The notes under the pieces are model-generated. The model had not been told where the DNA came from. It searched no databases and was given only the letters and a program-made list of their open reading frames with translations. The translations under genes and the position numbers were made by a program. Below are positions 1-8,202 of a DNA stretch of 64,000 nt, piece by piece (the first letter of the stretch is position 1; every line of letters begins with the position of its first letter). This stretch comes from Vibrio sp. 99-8-1 (GTDB lineage: Bacteria > Pseudomonadota > Gammaproteobacteria > Enterobacterales > Vibrionaceae): the NCBI RefSeq assembly GCF_013114595.1, contig NZ_VTXE01000007.1, positions 84,725 through 148,724 of the forward strand, given 5' to 3'.

Positions 1-312
1 TTGGCGTTGAACTCCTACTATGAAAAACATGGTTCTACCATTCAGCTATTTCTGAGACCGTCTCAAGCTCATTTAAATACCGATAAAGCTCAGCGAGAAT
101 TATTACAGGCTCTTAATCAAGCACTAGGTGAACATTGCTACTTAAGAGTTGAAATCAGTGATAAAGGTGAAACACCTTTAGAACTAAGAGAAGCGTTATA
201 TCAACAGAAACTACAATCTGCATTCTCGACGCTAGAAAATGATGCCAATGTACAGTTTATCCAAGCTCGTTTTGCTGCATCATTGGACAGAGAGAGTGTA
301 AGACCAATATAA
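1..312 (+). CDS. dnaX: DNA polymerase III tau/gamma subunit, C-terminal fragment
   Basis: This is the 3' end of a gene that begins before the window. The 103 visible residues look like the C-terminal domain of tau, which contacts the polymerase alpha subunit at the replication fork (SYYEKHGSTIQLFL, then QRELLQALNQALGEH). The call rests on this weak sequence likeness and on the order dnaX-ybaB-recR, which is standard in gamma-proteobacteria. The ATPase part is not visible. The TTG at base 1 is simply the window edge and is not a start codon. Confidence 0.8.
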   Translation: MALNSYYEKHGSTIQLFLRPSQAHLNTDKAQRELLQALNQALGEHCYLRVEISDKGETPLELREALYQQKLQSAFSTLENDANVQFIQARFAASLDRESVRPI

Positions 313-379
313 AAGGGTTGAAGTTCGTCAACTTTAACCCCATTGTTAAGTGAAACAATCGTTAACCAGAGAGAATAAA

Positions 380-712
380 ATGTTTGGTGGAAAAGGCGGT
401 ATGGGCAACCTAATGAAACAGGCCCAACAGATGCAAGATCGTATGCAGAAGATGCAAGAAGAAATTGCCAATATGGAAGTGACCGGTGAATCAGGTGCTG
501 GCCTTGTAAAAATTACCATTACCGGTTCCCATAGTGTTCGTCGCGTTGACATTGACGAAAGCTTAATGGAAGACGATAAAGAGATGTTGGAAGATTTGAT
601 TGCCGCAGCGTTCAATGATGCAGCACGTCGAGTTGAAGAGACACAAAAAGAGAAAATGGCGTCTGTTACCGGAGGTATGCAATTACCACCGGGCATGAAA
701 ATGCCATTCTAA
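380..712 (+). CDS. ybaB: YbaB/EbfC family nucleoid-associated protein
   Basis: A 110-residue protein of the YbaB/EbfC family, small dimeric DNA-binding proteins that associate with the nucleoid. It starts [19 protein letters not shown], has the Met/Gln-rich N-terminal helix, the [16 protein letters not shown] strand region and the usual C-terminal tail ending in PPGMKMPF. The ATG at 380 follows AGAGAGAA; an in-frame ATG at 350 would add ten residues not seen in the family, so I prefer 380. It lies between dnaX and recR, its usual place, and is probably co-transcribed with recR. Confidence 0.95.
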   Translation: MFGGKGGMGNLMKQAQQMQDRMQKMQEEIANMEVTGESGAGLVKITITGSHSVRRVDIDESLMEDDKEMLEDLIAAAFNDAARRVEETQKEKMASVTGGMQLPPGMKMPF

Positions 713-777
713 TAACAAGTTTACAATTAAAGCTACCTTGGCTTATTTATCCCAAGCCGAGGTTACTTAGGTAATTT

Positions 778-1377
778 ATGCGTACCAGTCATATGCTGGA
801 ACAGATGATGGAGGCCTTACGGTGTCTGCCTGGGGTTGGTCCCAAGTCAGCGCAACGTATGGCCTTTCATTTGTTACAGCGAGATAGAAAAGGTGGCTTG
901 CAGCTAGCTGAAGCGTTATCGAAAGCGATGACAGAAATTGGCCATTGCAGCGAGTGTCGCACCTTTACAGAAGAAGAAACCTGTCATATTTGTAACAATG
1001 CAAAAAGACAAGAAAATGGCTTACTTTGTGTAGTTGAAAGCCCAGCGGATATCGCCGCGGTGGAAGCGACGGGTCAATTCTCTGGCCGTTACTTTGTCTT
1101 GATGGGGCATCTATCACCACTTGATGGAATTGGTCCTGGTGATATTGGACTCGACACTTTAGATTTCCGTCTACAGCGTGGTGATATAAACGAAGTGATC
1201 TTAGCAACCAACCCAACGGTAGAAGGTGAAGCCACCGCTCATTATATAGCGGAGCTTTGTCATGCCCATAAGGTGAATGCCAGTCGTATCGCTCACGGTG
1301 TTCCCGTAGGGGGAGAGTTAGAGTTGGTGGATGGCACCACTTTGTCCCACTCATTACTGGGTAGACAAAAACTGTAA
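778..1377 (+). CDS. recR: Recombination mediator RecR
   Basis: RecR works with RecF and RecO to load RecA on gapped DNA. The 199-residue length is typical. An N-terminal helix-hairpin-helix (residues about 10-35, [18 protein letters not shown]) is followed by a four-cysteine zinc finger ([16 protein letters not shown], about 57-72), a Toprim domain ([14 protein letters not shown], then [13 protein letters not shown]) and the C-terminal region with [15 protein letters not shown]. It sits 65 bp behind ybaB in the same direction. Confidence 0.97.
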   Translation: MRTSHMLEQMMEALRCLPGVGPKSAQRMAFHLLQRDRKGGLQLAEALSKAMTEIGHCSECRTFTEEETCHICNNAKRQENGLLCVVESPADIAAVEATGQFSGRYFVLMGHLSPLDGIGPGDIGLDTLDFRLQRGDINEVILATNPTVEGEATAHYIAELCHAHKVNASRIAHGVPVGGELELVDGTTLSHSLLGRQKL

Positions 1378-1396
1378 GTCGTACCGTCTCTAGGAG

Positions 1397-1654
1397 TTAG
1401 AGTGTGTAAGTTACACGCTCTAGTTCTTCAATATTAATTAGCGCTTGCGCGTTACTGGTTGAACAGATATCAGGACACGTTTTAAAATCGTGACAGACTT
1501 TGGGTCTCTCTGGTTGACCAAATAGCTTACAAAGATTGTCATCATTGAGCTGAACACAACGAGTATTGGCTGGCTTACCCTTCTCCATACCGGGAATGGG
1601 TGACGATATACTTGGTGCAATACAACATGCCCCGCAGCCTAAACGGCATTCCAT
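1397..1654 (-). CDS. YkgJ-type cysteine cluster protein
   Basis: An 85-residue protein beginning MECRLGCGACCIAPSISSP, with the CxxxCGxCC pattern of the CxxCxxCC (YkgJ) family, predicted to bind a zinc ion or an iron-sulphur centre. Further cysteines lie at TRCVQL, NLCKLFG and KVCHDFKTCPDIC. The family has no settled function. It is convergent with recR and divergent from the related but longer cysteine-cluster gene at 1769. Confidence 0.85.
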   Translation of the reverse strand: MECRLGCGACCIAPSISSPIPGMEKGKPANTRCVQLNDDNLCKLFGQPERPKVCHDFKTCPDICSTSNAQALINIEELERVTYTL

Positions 1655-1768
1655 AATAGATCCTCATATTCAGTAGCGGCGGGCATAGTAACAAAGAAAG
1701 GAACCTCTTGCACTTTACTGATGACAGGAGTATAAATCTCGCCCTAAATCCTCAACAGTGAATAAGCA

Positions 1769-2209
1769 ATGACAGACGCATTTTGGCAACATACACCCTT
1801 AGAGCAAATGACAGAATCTCAGTGGGAATCATTGTGTGACGGCTGTGGAAAATGCTGTCTACATAAACTAATGGATGAAGACAGCGATGAAGTGTATTAC
1901 ACCAATGTGGCGTGCAGTTGGTTAAACAGCAAAACCTGCAGCTGTAAAGATTATCCTAATCGTTTCAGTTCTGGCGAAGAGTGCTTAAAGCTGACCAGAG
2001 ACAAAATTCATCAGTTTAATTGGCTGCCAGATACTTGTTCATATCGGTTACTTGCGGAAGGAAAAACGCTTCCACAATGGCATCCACTTATTAGCGGCTC
2101 GAAGTCCGCTATGCATGCCGCGGGTGAAAGTGTCCGAGGCAAAGTAGTGTATGAAATTGATGTTGTTGATTGGGAAGACCACATTTTGAATCATCCTCAT
2201 CGTAGTTAA
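1769..2209 (+). CDS. YcgN/UPF0260 family cysteine cluster protein
   Basis: A 146-residue member of the YcgN (UPF0260) family. Cysteines occur in the order CDGCGKCC (about residues 23-30), ACSW, TCSCKDY, EECL and TCSYRLL, close to the family pattern, and the C-terminus [12 protein letters not shown] is also family-like. The metal bound and the role are not established. The short spacing and head-to-head arrangement with the other cysteine-cluster gene at 1397-1654 suggest a shared promoter region, but there is no sign that the two work together. Confidence 0.88.
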   Translation: MTDAFWQHTPLEQMTESQWESLCDGCGKCCLHKLMDEDSDEVYYTNVACSWLNSKTCSCKDYPNRFSSGEECLKLTRDKIHQFNWLPDTCSYRLLAEGKTLPQWHPLISGSKSAMHAAGESVRGKVVYEIDVVDWEDHILNHPHRS

Positions 2210-2379
2210 TTGGCACTATTCTCTTACTCAGTCGCTATCAATAAACGTAAGTCCCAATCCCCAGTGTCGCCATCTCTTTGGTGGCACAGGATAAAAATAC
2301 TGTATATAAAGTCAGTATTTTCTTGATCTATTAGGGTGAGATTAGTTAATCTAGCCTTTTCATTACTCTTCCGTGCTGT

Positions 2380-4314
2380 ATGTCGACTTTATATATTGCA
2401 GAAAAACCGAGTCTAGCCAGAGCCATAGCGGCGGCACTGCCAAATCCACAAAAAAAAGAACAAGGTTGTATTCGCTGCGGTAACGGCGATATTGTCACTT
2501 GGTGTATTGGACACCTATTAGAGCAAGTGGAGCCGGATGCGTATGATGAGAAATACAAGAAATGGAATCTACAAGACCTACCGATAATGCCACAGCAGTG
2601 GCAGCTAAAACCGAGAAAAACGGCCAGTAAACAGCTTTCAACTATCAGAAAACTACTGAAAGAGACGCAACATATTGTGCATGCAGGAGACCCTGATAGA
2701 GAAGGGCAATTGCTGGTGGATGAGGTGATAGACTACCTAAAAGTATCGGCGAAAAAGAAGTCGTCCATTGAGCGGCTACTGATTAACGACTTAAACTTAC
2801 CTGCGGTTAAGCGTGCGCTTACTTCTATGCGTAGCAATAAAGAATTTATTCCTCTGTCCGTTTCCGCTTTGGCACGCTCAAGAGCAGATTGGCTGTATGG
2901 CATGAACATGTCTCGAGCTTATACCTTATTAGGCCAAAAAGCGGGCTACCAAGGCGTATTGTCTGTTGGTCGAGTACAGACGCCAGTGCTAGGTTTAGTG
3001 GTACGAAGAGACGATGAAATTGCCAATTTTGTTGCCAAAGACTATTTCACTCTGCATGCGCTCATTCCCTACCAACACGACGGGAAGACATTTGATATTC
3101 GTGCACGCTGGAAGCCAAGCGAAGCGTGTTTGCCATGGCAGGATGAAGAGGGCAGGGTTGTTCATAAGAGTTTGGTAGAGAACGTAGCCAAGCGCATTGC
3201 GGGTCAACCGGCAACAGTGACGGACTCTGAGCAAAAGCAGACTAAACAAGCTCCGCCATTGCCTTATTCACTCTCAGCTCTTCAAATTGATGCATCAAAA
3301 CGTTTTTCAATGAGTGCGCAGGAGGTACTAAACTGTTGCCAATCTCTGTATGAAAAACATAAGTTAATTACATACCCTCGGTCAGATTGCCGTTATTTGC
3401 CTAAAGAACATTATGGCCAAGCGGGTTCCATTATGCAGGCATTAAGTAGCAATATTAATGAGATGCGAGATGATATTGCTCATGCCAATCTGACGATCAA
3501 ATCAAAAGCGTGGAATGACAATAAAGTCGAAGCTCACCATGCGATTATCCCTACACCGAAGACAATGTCGTTAAATGCTCTGTCGGGCAATGAGATGAAA
3601 ATCTACCAACAAATAGCAAGACAGTATGTGATGCAATTCTACCCGCATGCGGTATATGCAGAGGCGAAGTTGGTGTTTGATATTGCCGGAGGCTGCTTTA
3701 TTGCTAAAGGGCGACAGTTAGTAGAGAAAGGTTGGAAAGCCTTAATGGGAAAAGCCACCGAAAAAGAGGACCAAGGCGTTGATACCGTCCCGCCATTAAA
3801 AAAAGCAGAGACGTTATTGTGTCGAGAGGGAGAGATAAAAGAGAAAAAAACGGAACCGCCAAAGCACTTTACTGAAGCCACTTTATTACAAGCAATGACA
3901 GGTATTTCTCGATTTGTTGAAGATAAAGAATTAAAGAAAATTCTACGAGAAACCGATGGTTTAGGAACAGAAGCAACAAGAGCGGGCATATTAGATACGC
4001 TATTTAAACGCCAACTGTTAACTCGAAAAGGTAAAACTATTCTTAGTAGTGCCGCAGGACGTGGATTGATCTACGCGTTACCCAATGAGTCAACCTATCC
4101 AGATATGACGGCACATTGGGAGCATCAGTTGCAAGGTATGGCGGAGAGAAATCAAGCCTATCAACCATTTATGCAAGCGCTAGAGAGCCGGATAGAACAG
4201 TTGATTGAGACGGTGAAAATTGCACCAGTGCCGTCGTCGTTACAATCGCTGCCCAAAGTAGAGCGAACCAAGTTTAAACGCAGAGGAAGAAGACCAGCTA
4301 AAAAGAGTGCCTAG
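2380..4314 (+). CDS. topB: DNA topoisomerase III
   Basis: A type IA topoisomerase of 644 residues that passes single strands through a transient nick and helps decatenate replication intermediates. The N-terminal Toprim domain opens with MSTLYIAEKPSLARAIA and has the acidic DPDREGQ motif near residue 104. The catalytic tyrosine is in LITYPRSD, at about residue 332. ETDGLGTEATRAGI marks the conserved C-terminal part of the core. The tail is short and basic (TKFKRRGRRPAKKSA) with no zinc fingers, as in E. coli TopB. A bidirectional terminator separates it from ridA. Confidence 0.96.
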   Translation: MSTLYIAEKPSLARAIAAALPNPQKKEQGCIRCGNGDIVTWCIGHLLEQVEPDAYDEKYKKWNLQDLPIMPQQWQLKPRKTASKQLSTIRKLLKETQHIVHAGDPDREGQLLVDEVIDYLKVSAKKKSSIERLLINDLNLPAVKRALTSMRSNKEFIPLSVSALARSRADWLYGMNMSRAYTLLGQKAGYQGVLSVGRVQTPVLGLVVRRDDEIANFVAKDYFTLHALIPYQHDGKTFDIRARWKPSEACLPWQDEEGRVVHKSLVENVAKRIAGQPATVTDSEQKQTKQAPPLPYSLSALQIDASKRFSMSAQEVLNCCQSLYEKHKLITYPRSDCRYLPKEHYGQAGSIMQALSSNINEMRDDIAHANLTIKSKAWNDNKVEAHHAIIPTPKTMSLNALSGNEMKIYQQIARQYVMQFYPHAVYAEAKLVFDIAGGCFIAKGRQLVEKGWKALMGKATEKEDQGVDTVPPLKKAETLLCREGEIKEKKTEPPKHFTEATLLQAMTGISRFVEDKELKKILRETDGLGTEATRAGILDTLFKRQLLTRKGKTILSSAAGRGLIYALPNESTYPDMTAHWEHQLQGMAERNQAYQPFMQALESRIEQLIETVKIAPVPSSLQSLPKVERTKFKRRGRRPAKKSA

Positions 4315-4343
4315 TCTTCATATCACCAACGGATGATCAAAAA

Positions 4344-4372
4344 AAAGCCTTGCTTCATATTAGCAAGGCTTT
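4344..4372. terminator. Bidirectional intrinsic terminator between topB and ridA
   Basis: AAAGCCTTGC (4344-4353) and GCAAGGCTTT (4363-4372) form a perfect 10-bp stem around a 9-nt loop, with A-rich sequence before and T-rich sequence after it. It can end topB transcription on the plus strand and the tna-ridA operon on the minus strand. Confidence 0.85.
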
Positions 4373-4394
4373 CTGTTTTATTATTCAATAGAAA

Positions 4395-4775
4395 TTATCG
4401 AGTAGCGATGACTTCTATTTCTATCTGAGCATCGAGAGGAAGACGAGCGACTTCAACACAAGAGCGTGCTGGATATGGCGCGTTTCTTTGCTCGAAAAAA
4501 CGTTGATAAGCGGCATTGATAACCGGGAAATCATTTAAGTCTTTCACAAACACAGTTGTTTTAACGATGTTGTGAATGTCTAACCCTGCTTCAAGCAGAA
4601 TAGCAACGGCATTAGAGAGTGATTGAATAGTCTGGTTCTCAATGCCTTCTGCCATTAATCCTGTTTCAGAATTGATAGGCAACTGACCTGAAGTGATTAC
4701 CATACTCCCTAAATCGACACCTTGAACATAAGGGCCAATCGCTGCTGGAGCGTGTTTTGTATTAATTGCAGTCAT
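4395..4775 (-). CDS. ridA: RidA family enamine/imine deaminase
   Basis: A 126-residue RidA (YjgF/YER057c/UK114) protein. RidA hydrolyses reactive 2-aminoacrylate to pyruvate and ammonia. The family signature PARSCVEVARLPLDAQIEIE includes the conserved arginine that binds the substrate carboxylate, and the N-terminal APAAIGPYVQG strand is also typical. It is the last gene of the tnaA-permease-ridA group and starts 14 bp after the permease. This is a telling position, because the tryptophanase reaction passes through enzyme-bound 2-aminoacrylate, so the protein may remove leaked intermediate. Its role in this operon is inference. Confidence 0.92.
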   Translation of the reverse strand: MTAINTKHAPAAIGPYVQGVDLGSMVITSGQLPINSETGLMAEGIENQTIQSLSNAVAILLEAGLDIHNIVKTTVFVKDLNDFPVINAAYQRFFEQRNAPYPARSCVEVARLPLDAQIEIEVIATR

Positions 4776-4789
4776 TGTTTAAACCTTGA

Positions 4790-6022
4790 TTAACCTGCGT
4801 ATGACGGTAAGTAACCGGCCATAGACATAAAGTGGAATAGTGCAGTACAAGTACCAAATGCGATAAGTGCATAAATCAATGCATTACCACCCGGTGTTTT
4901 AAAGTCATCAGCGATTTCAGCTTCACCGTTTGCTTTAGATTGTGCGCGTGATTTACGAACCAACAGAGCAGGGATGATACATGTCCATACTGTGGCTACT
5001 GCGCCGGCATAACCGATAGCGATAACAAATCCAAATGGGAACAGTAAAGAAAGTACAAGTGGTGGAATAAAGGTTACTGCCCACGCTTTAGTACGACCTT
5101 GACGGTTGTTCTCAAACTTGAAGAAATCAGCAAGGAAGTCAAATACACCCAAGCCTACACCAATAAATGATGACAAAATTGCTGCCATTGAGAACATGCT
5201 GATTGCGTTAGATACTTTGTCAGAGTCAATCACGTTGCTTAGTGCTGCAAGTAACGCATCAACGTCTCCACCTTTTTCGATAACAGGACCAAATTGATCG
5301 CGAGGTAAGTTACCGTATACAGATACAATCCATAGTGCATATAAGGTAAGTGCGATAAGCGTACCGTACATTAAAGCTTTGCTCGCTGTGCGCTCAGAGC
5401 CGTAGTAATCACGCATTGATGATACTGAGTGGTGGTAGCCAAAAGAAGCCAATGCAACAGAGAATAGGCCAAATACGTAAGGACTGTAAGAGCTAGTTGT
5501 GCTGCCTGTATCCAGTATCGTACCAATATCGACTTTGATTGCGAGTCCAGATACACCAAAGACAAAACTCAATGCCATAAAGGAGATTAGAACAACAGAA
5601 ATACGGTCAACGGCTCTGGTGGAGTGCCATACTAATAATGAAAATACCAACACAAAAAGGATGGAAGCCAATTTGCTGTCAAGACCAAGTACATCTTGCA
5701 GAATAAGGCCAGAAGTTGTGATATAGGCATATAAAAGAATGCCACCAACAAAGTAAACCGCTAGGTTGTTAATAAAGTTAACTTTTTCACCGAGGAGATC
5801 TTTAGTTACCGTATCAAAGGAAACTTTAAAATCGTATTTTTTGAATGTCTCTAATAGCATCCAGCCTGACATGGTCATTAAAACCATAGTCAATAGAATA
5901 ACGAGTAGAGTCCAGATGGTCCATGCGCCAGCACCTGCACTAGGTAAACCTAGCATGCCAGCACCCACACAGACACTCGCAATTATGCAAGAGCCACCAA
6001 TAATCGAAGGTTCTTTTTTCAT
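4790..6022 (-). CDS. tnaB: Aromatic amino acid permease (TnaB/Mtr type)
   Basis: A 410-residue inner-membrane permease of the hydroxy/aromatic amino acid permease (HAAAP) family, which takes up tryptophan or tyrosine by proton symport. The N-terminus KKEPSIIGGSCIIASVCVGAGMLGLP is the family signature, and about eleven hydrophobic segments follow. It lies 63 bp behind tnaA, the E. coli tnaAB order, so tryptophan is the likely substrate. Mtr and TyrP cannot be separated from TnaB by eye, and the symbol rests on context. A terminator-like hairpin in the tnaA gap may lower its expression. Confidence 0.85.
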   Translation of the reverse strand: MKKEPSIIGGSCIIASVCVGAGMLGLPSAGAGAWTIWTLLVILLTMVLMTMSGWMLLETFKKYDFKVSFDTVTKDLLGEKVNFINNLAVYFVGGILLYAYITTSGLILQDVLGLDSKLASILFVLVFSLLVWHSTRAVDRISVVLISFMALSFVFGVSGLAIKVDIGTILDTGSTTSSYSPYVFGLFSVALASFGYHHSVSSMRDYYGSERTASKALMYGTLIALTLYALWIVSVYGNLPRDQFGPVIEKGGDVDALLAALSNVIDSDKVSNAISMFSMAAILSSFIGVGLGVFDFLADFFKFENNRQGRTKAWAVTFIPPLVLSLLFPFGFVIAIGYAGAVATVWTCIIPALLVRKSRAQSKANGEAEIADDFKTPGGNALIYALIAFGTCTALFHFMSMAGYLPSYAG

Positions 6023-6049
6023 GTTAAACGCCCTATAAAACTAAAAAAA

Positions 6050-6069
6050 GGGGGAGCAAAATACTCCCC
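6050..6069 (-). terminator. Terminator-like hairpin between tnaA and the permease gene
   Basis: Read on the minus strand, a GGGGAG/CTCCCC stem with a 7-9 nt loop is followed by CTTTTTTTAG. This has the form of an intrinsic terminator and probably lets only part of the tnaA transcripts reach the permease and ridA genes. Confidence 0.6.
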
Positions 6070-6085
6070 AAAATCGAGTAAGTTA

Positions 6086-7492
6086 TTAAACTTCTTCTAA
6101 ACGAGCAGTGAAGTGACGAAGTACTGCTGGCTCATAAGTTAAACGCAAGCCTTTCACTGTATGTGCATTTTCAAGAACATCTTTAAATGCATCAACAATG
6201 TAATCACAGTGTGATTTAGTGATAGTCATACGTGGAACAGTCAAGCGTAGTAGTTCCATCGGCGCTTCAATTTGCTTGCCGTCGCGGTCACGACCTAATA
6301 GAAGTGAACCAATTTCTACAGCACGGATACCACCTAGTTCATACAACTTACAAGCAAGTGCGTGTGCAGGGAATTGATCGCCTGGAATGTGTGGAAGAAG
6401 ACGACCAGCATCAACGAATACTGCGTGTCCACCAGCCGTTTGACAAGGAACACCAATTTTTTCTAACTCGTTGGCTAGGTAAGCAATTTGGCTAATACGG
6501 TAAGCAAGGTAATCTTGATCTTGACCGTCGTATAGGCCGCGTGCCAATTCTTCAATCGCCTGACCAGAAAGACCACCGTAAGTTGGGAAACCTTCCATAG
6601 GAACACAACGAGAACGACACTCAGTGAACTCGTCTAGGTAAGTGTCATCTTTAACACATAGCAGACCACCGATACGAACCATGGCATCTTTCTTCGCAGA
6701 CATCGCTAGCATATCAGCGTATTGATACATTTCTTTTACGATTTCGCCGATAGACTTGTCTTGGTAACCTTCTTCACGTTGTTGGATGAAGTAAGCATTT
6801 TCGCAGAAACGAGCAGAGTCCATAATAACTGGAATCTCAAAACGTTGAGCTACTTCATATACCGCTTTTAGGTTTGCCATTGAAACAGGTTGGCCGCCCG
6901 CTGAATTGTTAGTGATGGTAGAGATAATGGTATAAACGTTTTGTGGACCTTTTTCTTCGATAGTTGCCACAAGCTTATCAATATCAAAGTTACCTTTAAA
7001 TGGGTGGTAAGTACCTGTATCCATACACTCGTCGATAACAACATTCACGGCTACAGCACCGTTGATTTGAGTATGACCTTGAGTGGTATCGAAGTGCCAG
7101 TTAGAGATAGATACTGGCTCTGTCATGCCTTTTTCACGCTTACGTTTTTCAATTAGCGTTGGGATGATTAGCTGTTCAGCACCACGACCTTGGTGAGTAG
7201 GGATAGTGTGCTTATAACCAAAGATATCTTCTACAGCAGCAGACAATTTGTAGTATGACTTAGAACCAGCATAAGCTTCGTCCCCTAGCATACCAGCTGC
7301 AAGCATTGTGTTAGTAATCGCACCAGTACCTGAGTCGGTTAATAGGTCAATAAATACATCTTCTGATCTTAGTGCGAATGGGTTCATGCCAGATTCTTTG
7401 ATCGCTTCCTGACGCTCTTCTAGTGTTTTAAGAACAATTGGTTCAACAACGCGGATACGGAATGGTTCTGGAAGATGTTTAATATTACTCAT
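6086..7492 (-). CDS. tnaA: Tryptophanase (tryptophan indole-lyase)
   Basis: A PLP enzyme of 468 residues that splits L-tryptophan into indole, pyruvate and ammonia. It opens like E. coli TnaA ([14 protein letters not shown], then [16 protein letters not shown]). The Schiff-base lysine lies in MSAKKDAM (about residue 268). The motif FDTTQGH (134-140) is the tryptophanase form; tyrosine phenol-lyase has a different sequence here, which separates the two close families. Regulation is expected through the two TnaC-like leader peptides upstream, by tryptophan-induced ribosome stalling and relief of Rho termination. The product indole is a signal in Vibrio. Confidence 0.95.
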   Translation of the reverse strand: MSNIKHLPEPFRIRVVEPIVLKTLEERQEAIKESGMNPFALRSEDVFIDLLTDSGTGAITNTMLAAGMLGDEAYAGSKSYYKLSAAVEDIFGYKHTIPTHQGRGAEQLIIPTLIEKRKREKGMTEPVSISNWHFDTTQGHTQINGAVAVNVVIDECMDTGTYHPFKGNFDIDKLVATIEEKGPQNVYTIISTITNNSAGGQPVSMANLKAVYEVAQRFEIPVIMDSARFCENAYFIQQREEGYQDKSIGEIVKEMYQYADMLAMSAKKDAMVRIGGLLCVKDDTYLDEFTECRSRCVPMEGFPTYGGLSGQAIEELARGLYDGQDQDYLAYRISQIAYLANELEKIGVPCQTAGGHAVFVDAGRLLPHIPGDQFPAHALACKLYELGGIRAVEIGSLLLGRDRDGKQIEAPMELLRLTVPRMTITKSHCDYIVDAFKDVLENAHTVKGLRLTYEPAVLRHFTARLEEV

Positions 7493-7694
7493 GATATTAC
7501 CCTTAATTTAATTGTATGTATAAAGTGAAGTTAAATAAATTTTAATTATATTAACAATCACTTTTTTAATATGTTTCTAAACGAATTTTTTACTGTTTTA
7601 TCTAAGTTAAATAATTTTTAGGCGTAACAACTCGCGCTAATTAATTAAATAACGTAAATAAAGGATTTGATTGTATGGCTTTAATAGCCCGATG

Positions 7695-7802
7695 TTATCG
7701 TCGCGACGTTATCGGGAAGTAGTCCGAGATTTTTCCATCTTCGTTGTACCAAGTTTTACCTCGATACAATGAAATAGATTGCCATTTAAGATACATGTTC
7801 AC
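7695..7802 (-). CDS. tnaC: TnaC leader peptide, promoter-distal copy
   Basis: A 35-codon leader ORF ending 202 bp before tnaA. It may start at GTG 7802 (AGG about 8 nt upstream) or ATG 7796. It contains KTWYNEDGKISDYFP, which matches the E. coli TnaC core KWFNIDNKIVDHRP. The residues needed for tryptophan-induced stalling, Trp, Asp and Pro, are present with the exact spacings (Trp to Asp 4, Asp to Pro 8). In E. coli the proline is the last residue; here five more (ITSRR) precede the stop. In E. coli, stalling at the stop codon blocks Rho and lets RNA polymerase reach tnaA. Confidence 0.88.
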   Translation of the reverse strand: MNMYLKWQSISLYRGKTWYNEDGKISDYFPITSRR

Positions 7803-7940
7803 ACTGTAGACCTATATGAAAATCAATGGGTTAAATTCACATAACTAGTTGTTCTTAAAGAGTTTTCTTTAAGTTTCTAGTTTAGTGGTGGATAAATTAT
7901 ACTTAACAGGAATAACGCCAAATACAAAAGTACTTGATGT

Positions 7941-8042
7941 TTAGTAGAACGAAGGAAGGTCGAAAGATAATCTGTGATCAACGTTATACCACGCTAACAA
8001 AGTTAGCAGCGCGTATGATTGCCATCTGAGGTACAAATTCAT
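7941..8042 (-). CDS. Second TnaC-like leader peptide, promoter-proximal copy
   Basis: A 33-residue ORF starting at ATG 8042, with AGGA 8 nt upstream. It begins MNLYLRWQS against MNMYLKWQS in the downstream copy and contains AWYNVDHRLSFDLP. Trp18, Asp22 and Pro30 keep the TnaC spacings (4 and 8), and three residues (SFY) follow the proline. The DNA around the two starts is also alike (TAGG, then GATTGCCAT on the plus strand), so the copies arose by duplication. Inside the ORF GCTAAC-aaa-GTTAGC can form a hairpin. The conserved stalling residues argue that it is still selected. Its function is inferred. Confidence 0.78.
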   Translation of the reverse strand: MNLYLRWQSYALLTLLAWYNVDHRLSFDLPSFY

Positions 8043-8122
8043 ATTGTAAATCCTATTTTAAAGCAACGTTATCAAAGAATGGTCAGAGTATCCTATAGTG
8101 GAAAAAATAAAACTATGCTAGT

Positions 8123-8150
8123 TGTCAATAAATGTGATCGAATTAAATAA
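8123..8150 (-). promoter_or_regulatory. Likely tna promoter region with CRP-like site
   Basis: On the minus strand TTGACA (8128-8123) resembles a -35 box, and just upstream GATCACATTT (within 8130-8150) matches one half of the CRP consensus, with a weaker second half. A catabolite-activated promoter is expected for tryptophanase. I could not find a good -10 box at the usual spacing, so the exact start is open. Confidence 0.4.
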
Positions 8151-8202
8151 TTAATCTTAATAATTAAGTTTATTTCGAGGTATATCTCAATTATTTTGTA
8201 TT

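Noticed and set aside
350..379. Upstream start for ybaB adding ten residues
   Set aside because: The family begins at MFGGKGG, and the closer ribosome site supports ATG 380.
965..1354. 129-codon minus-strand frame over recR, and similar long frames opposite other clear genes
   Set aside because: These are open frames on the other strand of well-supported genes, with no family likeness and no ribosome sites.
6086..7492. Tyrosine phenol-lyase instead of tryptophanase
   Set aside because: FDTTQGH and the overall sequence match tryptophanase, and TnaC-type leaders and a TnaB-like permease flank it.
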